Assembly: GCA_013396915.1 (NCBI GenBank) | Contig: VWZL01000715.1 | Span: forward strand, 58,071 to 122,070 | Length of the DNA stretch: 64,000 bases | DNA from: Stercorarius parasiticus | Taxonomy: Eukaryota; Chordata; Aves; Charadriiformes; Stercorariidae | Direction of reading: 5' to 3' | Part shown: piece by piece, positions 50,622 through 61,919 of the stretch | How positions within the stretch are numbered: the stretch's first letter is position 1 | How the letters are laid out: each line of letters opens with the position of its first letter | The notes under the pieces: generated by a model | The model's input: the letters and a program-made list of their open reading frames with translations, nothing else | The model's database searches: none | What the model was told of the DNA's origin: nothing | Made by a program: the position numbers and the translations under genes

Positions 50622-50889
50622 CCAGATCATCTAGTCCACCCCCCTGCCAGAGTAGGGTCACCTAGAGCAGGTTGCACAGGATCTTGTCCAGGCGGGTTTT
50701 GAATGTCTCCAGAGAAGGAGACTCCACCACCTCTTTGGACAGCCTGTTCCAGTGCTCTGTCACCCTCAAAGTAAGGAAGTTTTGCCTTATGTTCAGACAG
50801 AATTTCCTGTGTTCCAGTTTGTGCCCATTGCCTCTTGTTCTGTCGCCGGGCATCACTGAAAAGAGTCTGTCCTCATCGTCTTGACATTC
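50622..50889 (-). mobile_element. CR1 LINE fragment B, tail missing
   Basis: From GATCATCTAGTCCACC this segment follows the 3'-proximal part of CR1 in normal order: CACCTAGAGCAGGTTGCACA, AGAAGGAGACTCCACC, AGCCTGTTCCAGTGCTCTGT and TTGCCTCTTGTTCTG. It lacks the terminal 40-50 bp with the octamer tail. It lies to the right of fragment A, although its content belongs between A's tail and A's body. The two pieces are therefore from two insertions or one rearranged element. It ends about 50889 where CR1 similarity fades. Confidence 0.9.
50662..50856 (-). pseudogene. C-terminal remnant of CR1 ORF2 (reverse transcriptase protein)
   Basis: Inside fragment B the minus strand keeps a 64-codon open frame ending CNLL-stop. 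It contains [19 protein letters not shown], the characteristic end of CR1 ORF2, preceded by a [11 protein letters not shown] segment. The protein in intact elements carries an N-terminal endonuclease and a central reverse transcriptase; neither is present. The M at the start is not a real start codon of the family. That the frame is still open over about 195 bp fits a fairly young or lucky copy, not a working gene. Confidence 0.7.
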
Positions 50890-53800
50890 ATTTAAAAAGC
50901 CTCTTCCCCAGGCAGCTCAGCACCTGGCCACAGCATGTCTGCCATGCACAGGCAGCACTGAAGTAACAGCAATGCAGTAGCCTTAAAAAGATCTTAACAG
51001 ATCCTGGACACATGGCAGCAATGCTGGCCCAGTTCTGCAGAAGGGTAGAATTTGGGGGGTGCTGCTGCCAGAGGTCTCTGTGTCTTTGGTGTCTGTGAAA
51101 GGTGATGGGAGAAGGCAAGTCCTACTGGCAGTAGAGTGGTGGAAATGCCTGGGAATGCACAAAACAGAAAGTATCGGTGTGCGAATGGGAGGGAGGACTT
51201 GTGTGAGGCCTCGGCAGCCTGCAGACCCCCAGCCTGGGATGGTGGGGTGGGTGGCTGGGTCTCAGCGGGGCTGGTCCTGCTGCTACGGGTCACATGGTGC
51301 TCAGGGAGGCAGGGAAAGGGAGGCTAACAATGTTATCATGGTGTTATCTGAACCCCAGGGGTTTACCAGTTTATTACCTAAAAGGCAAAACAGGAAGAAC
51401 ACTGAGCTCAGTCTGCAAATTGCTGTGCTAAGCCTTGCCCTTTTACATAGGAAATGGACGGCTGCACTGATTTCTTCAACCACACCTTTAAAAATAGGGT
51501 TCAGTTGGGTGTCCTCTCCTGGTAGGTGCTGCAGTTGTAAGAAAAAGCAAAATAGCCTTGTATGTAGCTTTCTTCGGGGGGCATGGGAAATCAAACCTTA
51601 CACTGGAATGGTGATAAGGCTGTGGGATGCTGTTGGGACGACCAGCATTCCTCTCCTCAGCAGTCTCTTCTGCCGTGAGCAGCATCTCCTGGGGCTGGAG
51701 GAGTCGAGAAACACTTCTCCTTCATTATTTCTATTAAATGATAAATTACACAATGTACCAGGCTTGCAAAGACTTCTCATCAAGCTGGAACGTCAGACAG
51801 GCTAAAGGAAAGATGAGAAGGAGAAAAGAACAGAAGAAAAAAAGAAGGAAAGCAGGATTAGAGTCAACAGCAGTGCTAAGAGCAGGAATCAGAGCCCTCA
51901 GTGCTCTGCTCCAGCTACTACACTCCCGTCCCTCCCATAGGCAATATCCATAAAGCTATCTGGGAAAACAGTGGGTTTGAGAAGAAAACTGAAGACAACT
52001 GGAACAACACTGAGCTTGAAGCAATTCTATTTTTGGACTAAATAAAAAAAAAAAACAAACATTTTTTAACTCAATCCAGACAATATTGTGTTGCTTAAGC
52101 AGTTTTAAGCCTCACGCAATGAGAGCACCAGTACCATTTTATTCTGCAAAGCTGCAATCTGCTTTTCAGTTTTGAAGCCTTTTTCCAAATGAAGAAACCA
52201 TATGCCATTAAATTAGCTTGTACCAGTGATGTAGCCCTTTACTTCTTGCAAACTGGGCTGTGCTTCAAATGGTGATATATATTGCAAGTGTCTTCTTCTC
52301 TACCTAGTTAAAGAGGTGCCTTCCCTCATGCAATACACATGAGGGGATGGTCAAGGATAGCCTTGTGTCAGAAAGCCTCATACTTGCAGGAAGGAGACTG
52401 GTTGCAGTTCGTTGCAAGAAAAGAACATTTTTCTTTGATGTTTTCAATAGCTTGGTCTGAAATAGCCTAAACCTCACTCCAGACCTGATGAAAAGACTGA
52501 TGAATTTGAAGGCGGAAAGCTGTCTCAAATTTCCAGATATATGTTGAACGTGATATTTTGGGGCACTGATATTGTTTCTGACTATTTTTTTTTGCCAAGG
52601 TTGTAGAGAAGAAAGGGCTACAGGTTTAACTTATGGGGGATTTGATCTGTTGCAAAAAGGATCATTTTCTTAAACTGTCAAAAAACTAAACATAATGTTT
52701 TACCATCATGTTGAAGGTACATAAGCAGCAGATTTTTTTATGGGAAAGTGACACAAACTGACAGAAAGCATGCCTTCTAATTCCCAGGAATTTTATTTTG
52801 CCTTCCTACCTCTGATGAAGTAGCAGGAGTTGAAATGAGTTTTGCTTTTGGATGAAGACACACCCCACAATGGAAAAGAGAGAATGTCCTTACCTTAAAG
52901 CATCTCCAGGGTTCATCCACGGTGTCTGACCTCTAAGGGGCAAGACAGTTTATTAAAAAATCCTTTCTGACCCCAAATGGAGGATCACATAGCACCTCAA
53001 GTGCAGGCTCAGGACATTTGTATCTGAACTTGAAATTTGCGTTTGATGGTTTTAATGGCATGTGTTGTTGATGTTCCTAAATTATATAGCTCAGTGAAGC
53101 ATTCAAAAACAAATGTTCAGTCCCCCTGGGGTATGGTAAAAGGCCTAAGGATAAGCTTTGATGTGGATATAAAGTCATGGTAGCTATCAGGTCCTGAGTC
53201 ATCTTCCAGTAGCACCCACATGACCAGAAAGGGAATATATATGCTTCTGCACATTTTTGAGCTAGACCTTCAGCTGATGTAAATTAATTATGCTGCCTTT
53301 GCAATCAATGCAGTAGTACCTTGTCAGCTCAAGATCTGGCCTTTCAGATTTCAAGACTGAGAAGTTATATGGACAAGATATTACACGCTACAAGTTTAAA
53401 AAGGAGATTTTCTTTTTATACATTAATCACACATTAAAATTAAAATAGATTACCCATTAAAAAGTCAGAATTCTTCATTTTTAATGTGCCATTTGAAGTA
53501 TCAACAGGAATTTTCATCTTCTGAGTTCTTGCCCATTATTCACTCGCTCATATACTAGCTGAGACCATGTGAACAAGTGCCATTAGCATCTCACCTTAAG
53601 CGAGATATTGCTGCAGTCCTGATTTGGCTGGCTTGGCAAGGCTGAGCACGTGTGCAACAGAGTTTCCAAGACAGAGGTTGGCAGTATGGAACATCCATGT
53701 CTAGGTTGCAGAAAACCTTAACTGGATTGCTCCAGGAGGCAGAACAAATCTAGCACAGATCTGCGACCCATGCTATCTTCTTTTTGTTTTTCCCAGAAGT

Positions 53801-54827
53801 AATATATCATTGCCTAGCTATATGCCATTTATATGTATAGTGGTGAGACCATGGATAAAACAATATTATTCACCAAAAGCTAAATGTGAGAATGAAGTGT
53901 GAGGGCCATGCATACAAGCCACTTGTTTAAACATTTTAATTTTCGTTCTTGTCTTTCAAGACAAGACTATCTTGTCTTTCAATTCTTCCCAAGCCCTCCT
54001 TATGTATGAAACAAGTTTCAAAACAAAAATTGATTCCAGATGTCTTAAGCGTATTTTTCCAGGCCTGCAATTTAAACAAGTTACAGCAATATGCACCTTC
54101 ACATAGTTTTGATCATTATAATATGAATTTTCACTGACAGCAGCGGAGATCACAGGGACCTTTCCCAGTTTCCAAAACCCGCTTTTACTAATTTGGATCC
54201 CATTCCAGATTGTCAGAAGGGCTGTGTTTTAAGGAGAATCATTCATTTGATGATCCCTAGTACAGCTGCCTACCACATGTACAGCAGCAAAGCAGCACTT
54301 TTTAATTTTCCCCCACTTTCAGCTTCAGCACTGGAACCCATTACATAGCTGGCGTCTCACAAGTGCTGTGTTACTTTGCCCCTCACCTCAAAAAGTGATA
54401 TGTAATGACAGGGTGGCTGTTAATAACTAATAGCTAACTAATATCAGGAATGCAGAGAGAGGTGACAGCAGGTAGGATGCCAGCCCTTAATCAACTGCTT
54501 AATTTCTTGCTCTGTACAGACTGTGTGATCTCTGGCAAATAACGTCATCCTTGTGCCTCAGGTCCACAGCTGTAAAATGAGATATTATTTTTTGGCTTCC
54601 ATGCCAGATAAGTATAATCAAATGATTGGGTGATCAGATAATGCAACAACCAAGAGTTTGTAATTACCTGGGGTAAGGTATGCAAAATCCCTCTGGACCA
54701 TAATCATTGAGTCAGCTCCTTGCTCTTGGAGGTAATGGAGGTCAGGTGTGCTGTATGGAGTGGAAAACCCTGAATAATAAAGTCATCATGGCACATACTG
54801 CAGAGACAGCTACCAGCTGATTAGACC
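50890..54827. other. Single-copy non-coding DNA with the window's longest chance frame
   Basis: A 248-codon stop-free frame at 51059-51805 on the plus strand begins with GTG; its first ATG is at 51155. It shows no domain, signal peptide or known motif, and its composition is like translated non-coding DNA. Shorter frames lie under it on the minus strand. From 52000 the DNA is AT-rich and poor in frames. Near 53948-53982 the word CTTGTCTTTCAA is repeated, the first copy being part of a CTTGTCTT-TC-AAGACAAG palindrome. Confidence 0.6.
53948..53982. repeat. Small palindrome plus direct repeat
   Basis: CTTGTCTT at 53948-53955 pairs with AAGACAAG at 53958-53965. CTTGTCTTTCAA occurs at both 53948 and 53971. 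It is probably a minor slippage or template-switch product. Confidence 0.8.
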
Positions 54828-54901
54828 TGCTTTGAGCAGATGTTGGATGCGATGAACTACAAAGGTCCCTTCCAACCCAAATTACTCTTGTGGTTCTGTT
54901 C
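54828..54901 (+). mobile_element. CR1 LINE 3' tail, degraded, plus strand
   Basis: CCTGCTTTGAGCAGATGTTGG leads to a GATGAAC segment, then AAAGGTCCCTTCCAACCCAA and degenerate octamers (ATTACTCT, GGTTCTGTT). This is the ordinary CR1 3' end in forward orientation. Only about 75 bp can be recognised and the octamers are eroded, so this copy is older than those at 6.9 and 50.4 kb. It has no coding capacity. Confidence 0.85.
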
Positions 54902-57900
54902 TAATGCTGCACCTCTGCAAATACGTCCTCTTGGAGCACTGGAGATCACGGTGCACACCCCTGAGGCAGCGCTGCAGGAGACAGCCTGCCTCCATCAGGG
55001 ACAGACCAACTAAGTCATGATGGACCGAACTGATTCAGGGCAGCTTGTTACCACCACCAAAAGCACTTATGGCCCCTGATCCTAGAAACAGTTTAAGTGC
55101 CGTTAAGCAGCACTGCATCTCCATGGAGCCAATCAATGGCACGGTTTATTTCTAGATGACCATCTAAAGGAAATGAAAGTTTACCTTATTGGGAAATGTG
55201 CTCTCTAGTTCACATTCACCTGCCATGTCATCTTACATTGCCACTGAGTCAGTGTTTCACTCCTTCTGGCCCAGCCTTTACATGCAATAGCGAAACTGAG
55301 CCTTGTGGTTCCTATTGACGCTGTGTGTGTTCCATCTCTCACGAAGTAACTAAGTGTGGGCTTTGTAAAAGCATTGTGAGCTGACATTGGAAATAACAGC
55401 TACTGGGATGTATACCCCTGTGAGGACCAAATTTTTTAAAGCTGTGTGTAAAATCAGACTATTTCAAAACAAAGTCTGATCAAGGTTGTTTAATGGACTC
55501 CTTAATCAAACATAGGACCTACTTTCTCAGGGTCTCAGAGGTAACCATACAGCACCACGCCAGCAGAGCAGCACTCCCAGCCCGTGGGCAATGCAGCCCA
55601 ACTGGTCTTCTGTGGGCTGTTTGAAAGATAAATGAGAAACGTAAGACTTCAATAAATCAATTCACAGTTATACCAGGAAAAAAAAATTTAAAATTTTTGA
55701 TGTGGTAGATCATGACACAGATTTCACCAAACAAGTCTCCCACATTTCTGTTTGTGTTATAGCTTCTGGGGTCCTGGCCAAGCTTCCACTTTCACATTCA
55801 CAGCTGTAATTGTAACCGTGACCCTTGGTTTGGGAACTGTTTTCTTAGCTCCTATATAAATTCTGCAAATGCCTATACAATACTCAGTAAAGCAGATGGT
55901 ATTTTCAGTGACTACCACTGCCTCCAGTTGTGAGCCAGGGCTGCATGTGGCCCCAGCAAAACGCTGTGCCCCAAGGCGTGCTGGGCTCACACAGCTGTGT
56001 TATGGCTGAAACAGGCTGGGGGGGGGAAATGACACTGTCCATGCATGGGAGGGCTGCAAGCGCACTGCCTGATGGCTTCGTACTTCCTCGGGGGAAAGCC
56101 ACATCCCTAAGGCAGAAACCAAGTCACGCCTGGAGGTAATTAGCTGGTGCTCAAATTAGTGATGTGTTTCAGATGTTGAAAACAAGAAGATTTGGTTCTC
56201 AGAAGTGAGGGGATATAGTCTCCTTGTCTCAAAACCCTTCAGAAAGAAGGTTACGGACAGAAAGCTGGATGGGGTCCCGATAATGCCCCACTTGTGGGGC
56301 TTCCAATTCAAACCTGGGCCTGCGCAAGTAGTCCTCTGTGCCAAGCCTTGCTCCTCCAAACCAGGTGACAGGGCGTCTGCATCATAAACCAAGATTAAAA
56401 GTAAAAAATCCCAGCTATTTTCTAAAAATAGAAAAGTTGAACTGGGAGAGAGGGAGAAAACCTGTGTTTGCTGATGGTTTACCAGAGAGGGAAGAGGTCT
56501 AGCACTGCAGGTGACGGTGGCTGAGCAGGAGCCAGCGCAGGGCGGGTCAGCACTAACCTACTTGAATAATTCCTAAGCATGAGAAAAGGCATTTTGCTGT
56601 CTGAAGTACAACACTTACACCCACACCCGTTTTAAAGCAACAACTTTCAAGCATGAATTTTAATTAAAAAAAAAAAATAATAAATGACAATACTTTGAAA
56701 TTCAACATATATATATGGTTTGATAGTGCCTCATATTTTGAAAACATTAGTGGAGAAAGGGAAGGGGAAAACAGCTGGAAGAGCTGAAAAGAGTCAAAAT
56801 TAATTTATTGTAGACTAAGAGTTTCAGTATTTGACAAAGGAAGTGGATATAAATGGAAACTAAATTGAAACTGAGACTTTTCCCATTCAACACAATATAT
56901 CACTGCTACCAGTCAGCTACAACTGGGAGAGACAATTTAATTACCAATAAACAACTTTGAAGTTGTACATGTGTTTTAGTGTCTTAATAAAGTTGCAAAA
57001 AAAGAAAAAAAAAGAAGCAACAACAAAAGCTGAAGCCAAGTCTGAGGTTTAAGAAAAACCTTGATAACACACACATAAAACGTGTAGGGGATTTTTCAAG
57101 TCCATTGTCACACAAGGGGAATAACACACTAGACAAAAGAGATCAGTTGATCATTCTTCATTAAAAACTATGATTTCCTCAAGCCAGAAATGCCTATCAA
57201 AGGTTTTGAGTTTGTTTTTTTTCTTTATGTTTTATAGAGCAAGGAATATTGCATTTACAATATTTTAAAGTTTGATTGTAAACTGTAAGTTTCTTTCCCT
57301 TTTTCCCTCCTTTGCAACTGAATACAATGGAATGAATGAAGACTTTGATTTTCTTCCTTTCTTACCTCTTTCCTACTCCTGTTATTATGCCTAAAATATG
57401 GGGGTTTTTTCATCCTCTCCATAAAACCTCTGTCTTCATTGTCTGGGAATGGAATGACTATGTTTAAAATAACGTCTTTATTCTTGTAAATATAATTTTA
57501 CAATGGAGCAGAGAGCTTCTTTTTTGCTGAAACCTTACATTTACCTATTTTAAGCTACATCATTATCTTGCTTTTCATATTCGTCTCACTATTTGTTCTA
57601 CTGAGGACTTGTTCCAAAAGCTATGCTTGCTTTTATGAAGCTTAATAAGTTTAAGCAGACCAAAGGAACGAGTGAGAAAAAAGAAGTAAACATATCTTTT
57701 GAAGGAGGAAAAAAATTATCTGAAAAACACACATTTTGCTTGCAGGCGATTCATTGCATTTGTGATGTACAAAATGCTAAACTTCAGCCTGGGTTACATT
57801 TCCTGGCTGATATACAGAGATTCTCAGAAATTGAGGTTTGAAATAGAAAGTCAGCAGTAACCTCATCTGGAACATAAGGAACCTCAGCAGAGGGGACAGA

Positions 57901-58206
57901 GCTGAGAGCGCTGCCACTTGGGAGTCATCAACCGAAACAGAGAAGCCCATCATCTTTGTTTTACTTTTAAAATATGTGAACAAAATAAAAGCTGAAAACA
58001 TGCATTGTGTTTTCATTTTCCTGTGCCTCTGCTAGAAGCATTGCTCACATACCCTACCGGTACAGAGCATGACATGCCACAGTTTCTGCGCTCCGATCGC
58101 TCCCTCTTATGTTACTGCTCAAGTATGCATTCAGAAAAGAGCCAGCAGATATAGTAGATTTATTCTAGTTGTCGAGGTCAAGGACTCCTTTTTTTTTTGG
58201 ATGCAG
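54902..58206. other. Single-copy AT-rich non-coding DNA
   Basis: No gene was recognised. A-runs lie near 55679-55686, 56666-56676 and 56996-57012. A G9 run is near 56029-56037 and an ATATATAT word is at 56709-56716. Frames at 55757-55990, 56156-56392 and 57623-57841 are short and lack family motifs. A TTTTGCTTGCAG acceptor-like word near 57745 opens onto part of the last frame but has no good donor after it. Confidence 0.65.
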
Positions 58207-58448
58207 CTGAGAGGGAACTCTTTCCTCCTAACACCAGACAAGCTTTCTGCTTTGCAGTCTACTGTCAGTGTGCACCACTGATAAAACAACATGTGAGAGT
58301 ATTTTTAAAGGAAATTATTTATCAGTCTGAAGCACCGGTGAGTTATGTGCTGTCTCCAGTGCTAAAGTTAGGGGGCTTTCAGCAAAGCACAATATCAACA
58401 TGCACTGCAATTCAGAGACTCCAGCTGCTGGAAGCTCTTGCAAGCCAT
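58207..58448 (+). CDS. Weak candidate coding exon, unknown product
   Basis: A T-rich tract ending in GGATGCAG at 58206 resembles a splice acceptor. A strong donor, GCCAT|GTAAGT, sits at 58448/58449. The 242 bp between them are open in one frame (about 80 codons) that would enter in phase 1 and leave in phase 0. A second acceptor-like site, CTTTCTGCTTTGCAG, ends at 58256 and would give a 192-bp exon in the same frame. The predicted peptide includes FLKEIIYQSEAP and an amphipathic QRLQLLEALASH stretch. I recognise no family and no partner exon in the window. In AT-rich DNA such a combination can occur by chance, so this may equally be spurious. Confidence 0.12.
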
Positions 58449-61400
58449 GTAAGTAAAGGGCTTTATTTCACTGAAACAAACTTTGTATATTCTCTTGCCT
58501 CATAAAAACTCTTGAGATAATCTAAACTTGAGATGAATTTCCTAATACTAGGAATGTTGTTGTCTTGCTGTGGCTCTGAATAATGCACGTATGTCAGCAC
58601 AATAAATAACTAACTTACCTTTCTCAAAATGTTTTCTCGTGAGTAGTGTAAGGAGCAGAATCTGTACGCGGCTCGGGCAGGCTCTGCATGCTTTTCCGAT
58701 AACCGACACTTTCTATTCTCTGTTTGTGATCAGCTCGGAGAACTGCCTGATTTCTTCGATTTCTTGTTACTCTGATTGCAAGAACAATGGGAAGCTGGCA
58801 GAAAACCACAAAATCTGTGCAAAGGAAAACAAAGAGCAGAAGGATATTTTATAAAGCAGTGTCAGTGAACCCCAAAGTGTGTAACTCCCACGTTGAACTT
58901 GCGGTCTTGTGAATTTCTATACACTTTATAGTGAGGTTTAAGACATCACAGATTATGTGACTAAGAGGAACACTAAATGACAGAAGAAATATTTTGATTG
59001 CTTTATAAAAATGTATCTTGCTGTTCATGCTCTTATTTAAATTAATCACTTTCTGTATGGTAATTTGGAGTTTACAGAAGGGATGGATCAACTTTCTCTG
59101 AGGTTCAACGCTGCAGTTTAAGGCCATGAAATATTTCCCTGTTCCCTATGCAATTCATGTACGTATCGGCATCAATAGGCCTGGAAAGTAGGGGCTGAAA
59201 TCCCAGATTTCTCTTCTTGTCTGTGAGGTCTTCCCTGTCCTTCTGACGGCTGCCCATATGCAGATAGGGTGATAAATGAATGGAAACTGGCTGTCGTGCC
59301 AGGAAGCTTGATTAGCTCCACTGACCAGGTACAGGTGGTATTAACCTGAAACAGAAATTTAATATACTCAGGGTTCTCAGTATCTTCCTGTCCAGAAAGC
59401 CTCTAGTCCCCCTGCATTCCTTGCAGCCTTTCCAAAAGCACCTAATCCCTCTGACTTTGCACGTTCTATTTGGCTCACACTTTTTCACAGTTCCCAATAA
59501 CTTTTAGCAGCCCCTGCCCTCCAGACCCACAGGTCTGCAAGGTGCAAACTCTGCCTCCCAACCCTCACAGGGAAATCTGGCACATACCCACAGGACAACT
59601 TTATTTATTGCAGATGTGCCACCACAATCACCTCTTGAATCAGGTGCCCAGAGGAACACAGACGCTGCCCAAAGAGCTTGTTACCCCTCCCAGCCCTGCT
59701 GTTGACCTTAATTTCCATGGCAATGCAAGACCCATGTGGGGAAAGGGACACTGTCCATTAAGGGAGATGCCCACGGTTCGTTGAAGTCAATGGGAAGGCT
59801 CTGCTTCACTTCAGCCAGGCAGTCAGACCTGGGTGCCAAAATAACCAGGAAATCAGTAGACACGCAGGGCTGTGGAGCTGCAGTATGTTGCTCCCGGTGA
59901 AGCTGGGGCGTCACCTCCCTGAGCAAGATCAGGGAAAGGCTCTGTGGAAAGAAGGTTGCAGGGGTTGTAGGGGATGTAGGTTGCACAGACGTAGGGGGGC
60001 AGTGTGAAAGCCAGACTCCTCTGATGATGGAGGAAGAAGATGTTGCTCTTCAAGAGTGTTTGGAGAGTGACAAAAAGTTTAATTTTCAGTACGGAGACAA
60101 GTAAGAGCTGAGGTGACTCTTTTATTATTTTTTTTTTATTCTTTGTAACTCAGCTCTCACATACCTAGCTGGTGTAACTGCACTCCAGGGAAAAAACAGC
60201 AGTTTGTTATATTTTTGGAATTTATGTATATTCATGTGTTCCATTAGTCTCTTGGCAAATGCATCTTTTGAGCTCCAAAGCTTTCTGAACCTTTCATATA
60301 GTCCTTCGCTTTGAAGCAACAGATGTCTGTGATAAGCAGATGGTTATGGCTTTGAATTTGAACATCTTTAAATACTTTGTTGTGTATATTTTATGGGGAG
60401 GAATGTACTCTGTCTTAGTATGCAGAACTGATGCATTAAATGAAAAGTATCCATGTCTGGATGTTTGATGTCACTTCCTAGCTTGCAAACCAATAAACCA
60501 CATGTTTTTCAGGATTATTTGTTGTGAGATATTTTCACCCCATTACTCAACTTGTGTTTTCAAGTTGCAAACCAACTGTGAAATGTGCTAGTCTGAGCTC
60601 AGTCAAAGCAAGCAAGCAACAAAAAGAGTCAAAGGAGCTGCCCTGGTTGTGAATTGCATTCTCAATCTAATGTATACTGTGAGCAGGCTGAAATCTTCCT
60701 CTTGCAAAATTCCCCAGAGGAAATAATGCAGTGCCTATAGAAATAACTGAGAAAAAAAAACTTTTGATCTTTCTTATTCTAAAATTTCATTTTTCAGGAG
60801 GTACAGCTATTAAATTCGATGAGCAGGGAATCTAAGAACATAAGATCTTAGACCAGGAATAAATTTGGGAACACAAATGGAAAGCACAAATCTTAAATAA
60901 GAAGATAAGTCTCGTTTTCTTTAAAGGAAAAGAAACCAGATAAAAACATTTGATCCAAATGTTTTGCTATTGGATATTCATTTACTGCTCTAAAAATTTT
61001 AGTTCTTTTCTCTCTCTCCACTTGACTTTCAGACTTGAAGAGTTTGTTTTTTAAAGAAATCTCTTCAGACAGCCTGTGACATATGAGAACTGTTGAACTC
61101 GAATTAGTTGATCTTAAGAATGGATTATTGCAGACTGTAGAAGGCTTTGTTAATTATAATGACATAAGATATGTTATTGCATGGACTCAGTGCTTACACA
61201 AGGCACCAGCCTGACTCAAAAGAAGAGAAATGCCTCATTTCAATCAAATTCTGAGCTTTTGCTTCCACCTTTGAGAAGGAACAGGACTGTTGAATGGTTC
61301 GTGGTACTGGAGGGGTGCTAGAAGGGCTCAGTGGTGATGCAGGATGTGCTCTTTTCCTCCCTTTTTTCTCTTTCTCCATTCCCTCTGGGAACCTTTTCCT

Positions 61401-61867
61401 TTCTCACTTCTCCAGAATACAGTAACCCCTAATGTCAGGCTGTCACAGAATACAGCTTTTCCTCTTTTTTCACCTCAAGTCAGCCCCTCTTTACTCCACA
61501 ACACCAGGGCTGGTGTTCAGCCTTGCTAGAGAAGAGAAGGCTTGGGATGGAGAAAGGGCCTGAAGTTCACTGGTTGGACTTCAGTGGCTGATCCCCACCT
61601 CTGCAGGTACAAGCAAAGCCCATGCTTTGCTAAGCATGCAGGCTGCTGACCTTTGCAGTCTGTTGCCCAAGGCTAATGACTACTTTAATTACTGCCTTGA
61701 CTAGTTGTGCGTTTCCTGGTGGTTTCCTCACCCAAATGTCTTCTGGAACTGGTCATTACCCAAGACAACAGTGGACTAACAGAACCATGAGTTTGACCAA
61801 AGAGAGCAGTTCCTTCAGTTCCACTTTGAAAGTTTTAAGGTATCTTCTGTATCCAATGCTGTAGGTT
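58449..61867. other. Single-copy AT-rich non-coding DNA
   Basis: No gene was recognised. Frames at 58639-58854, 58849-59127, 59470-59784 and 59708-59986 are short, partly overlap on opposite strands and lack motifs. T-rich stretches occur near 60121-60140 and an A-run near 60753-60760. Confidence 0.65.
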
Positions 61868-61919
61868 TTAAAAGAAAAAATGAGAAAAAAAAATAAAAAA
61901 AAAAAAAAGAAAAAAAAAT
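61868..61919. repeat. A-rich tract
   Basis: About 50 bp of A with a few T and G interruptions. It could be the tail of an old retrocopy, but the DNA just upstream holds no recognisable gene or element and no flanking direct repeat was found. Confidence 0.9.

Noticed and set aside
50672..50884. Plus-strand 70-codon frame
   Set aside because: Antisense reading of CR1 fragment B.
61676..61919. Possible retrocopied gene ending in the A-rich tract
   Set aside because: The upstream sequence is not a recognisable cDNA, has no clear polyadenylation signal near the tract and no flanking duplication was found.
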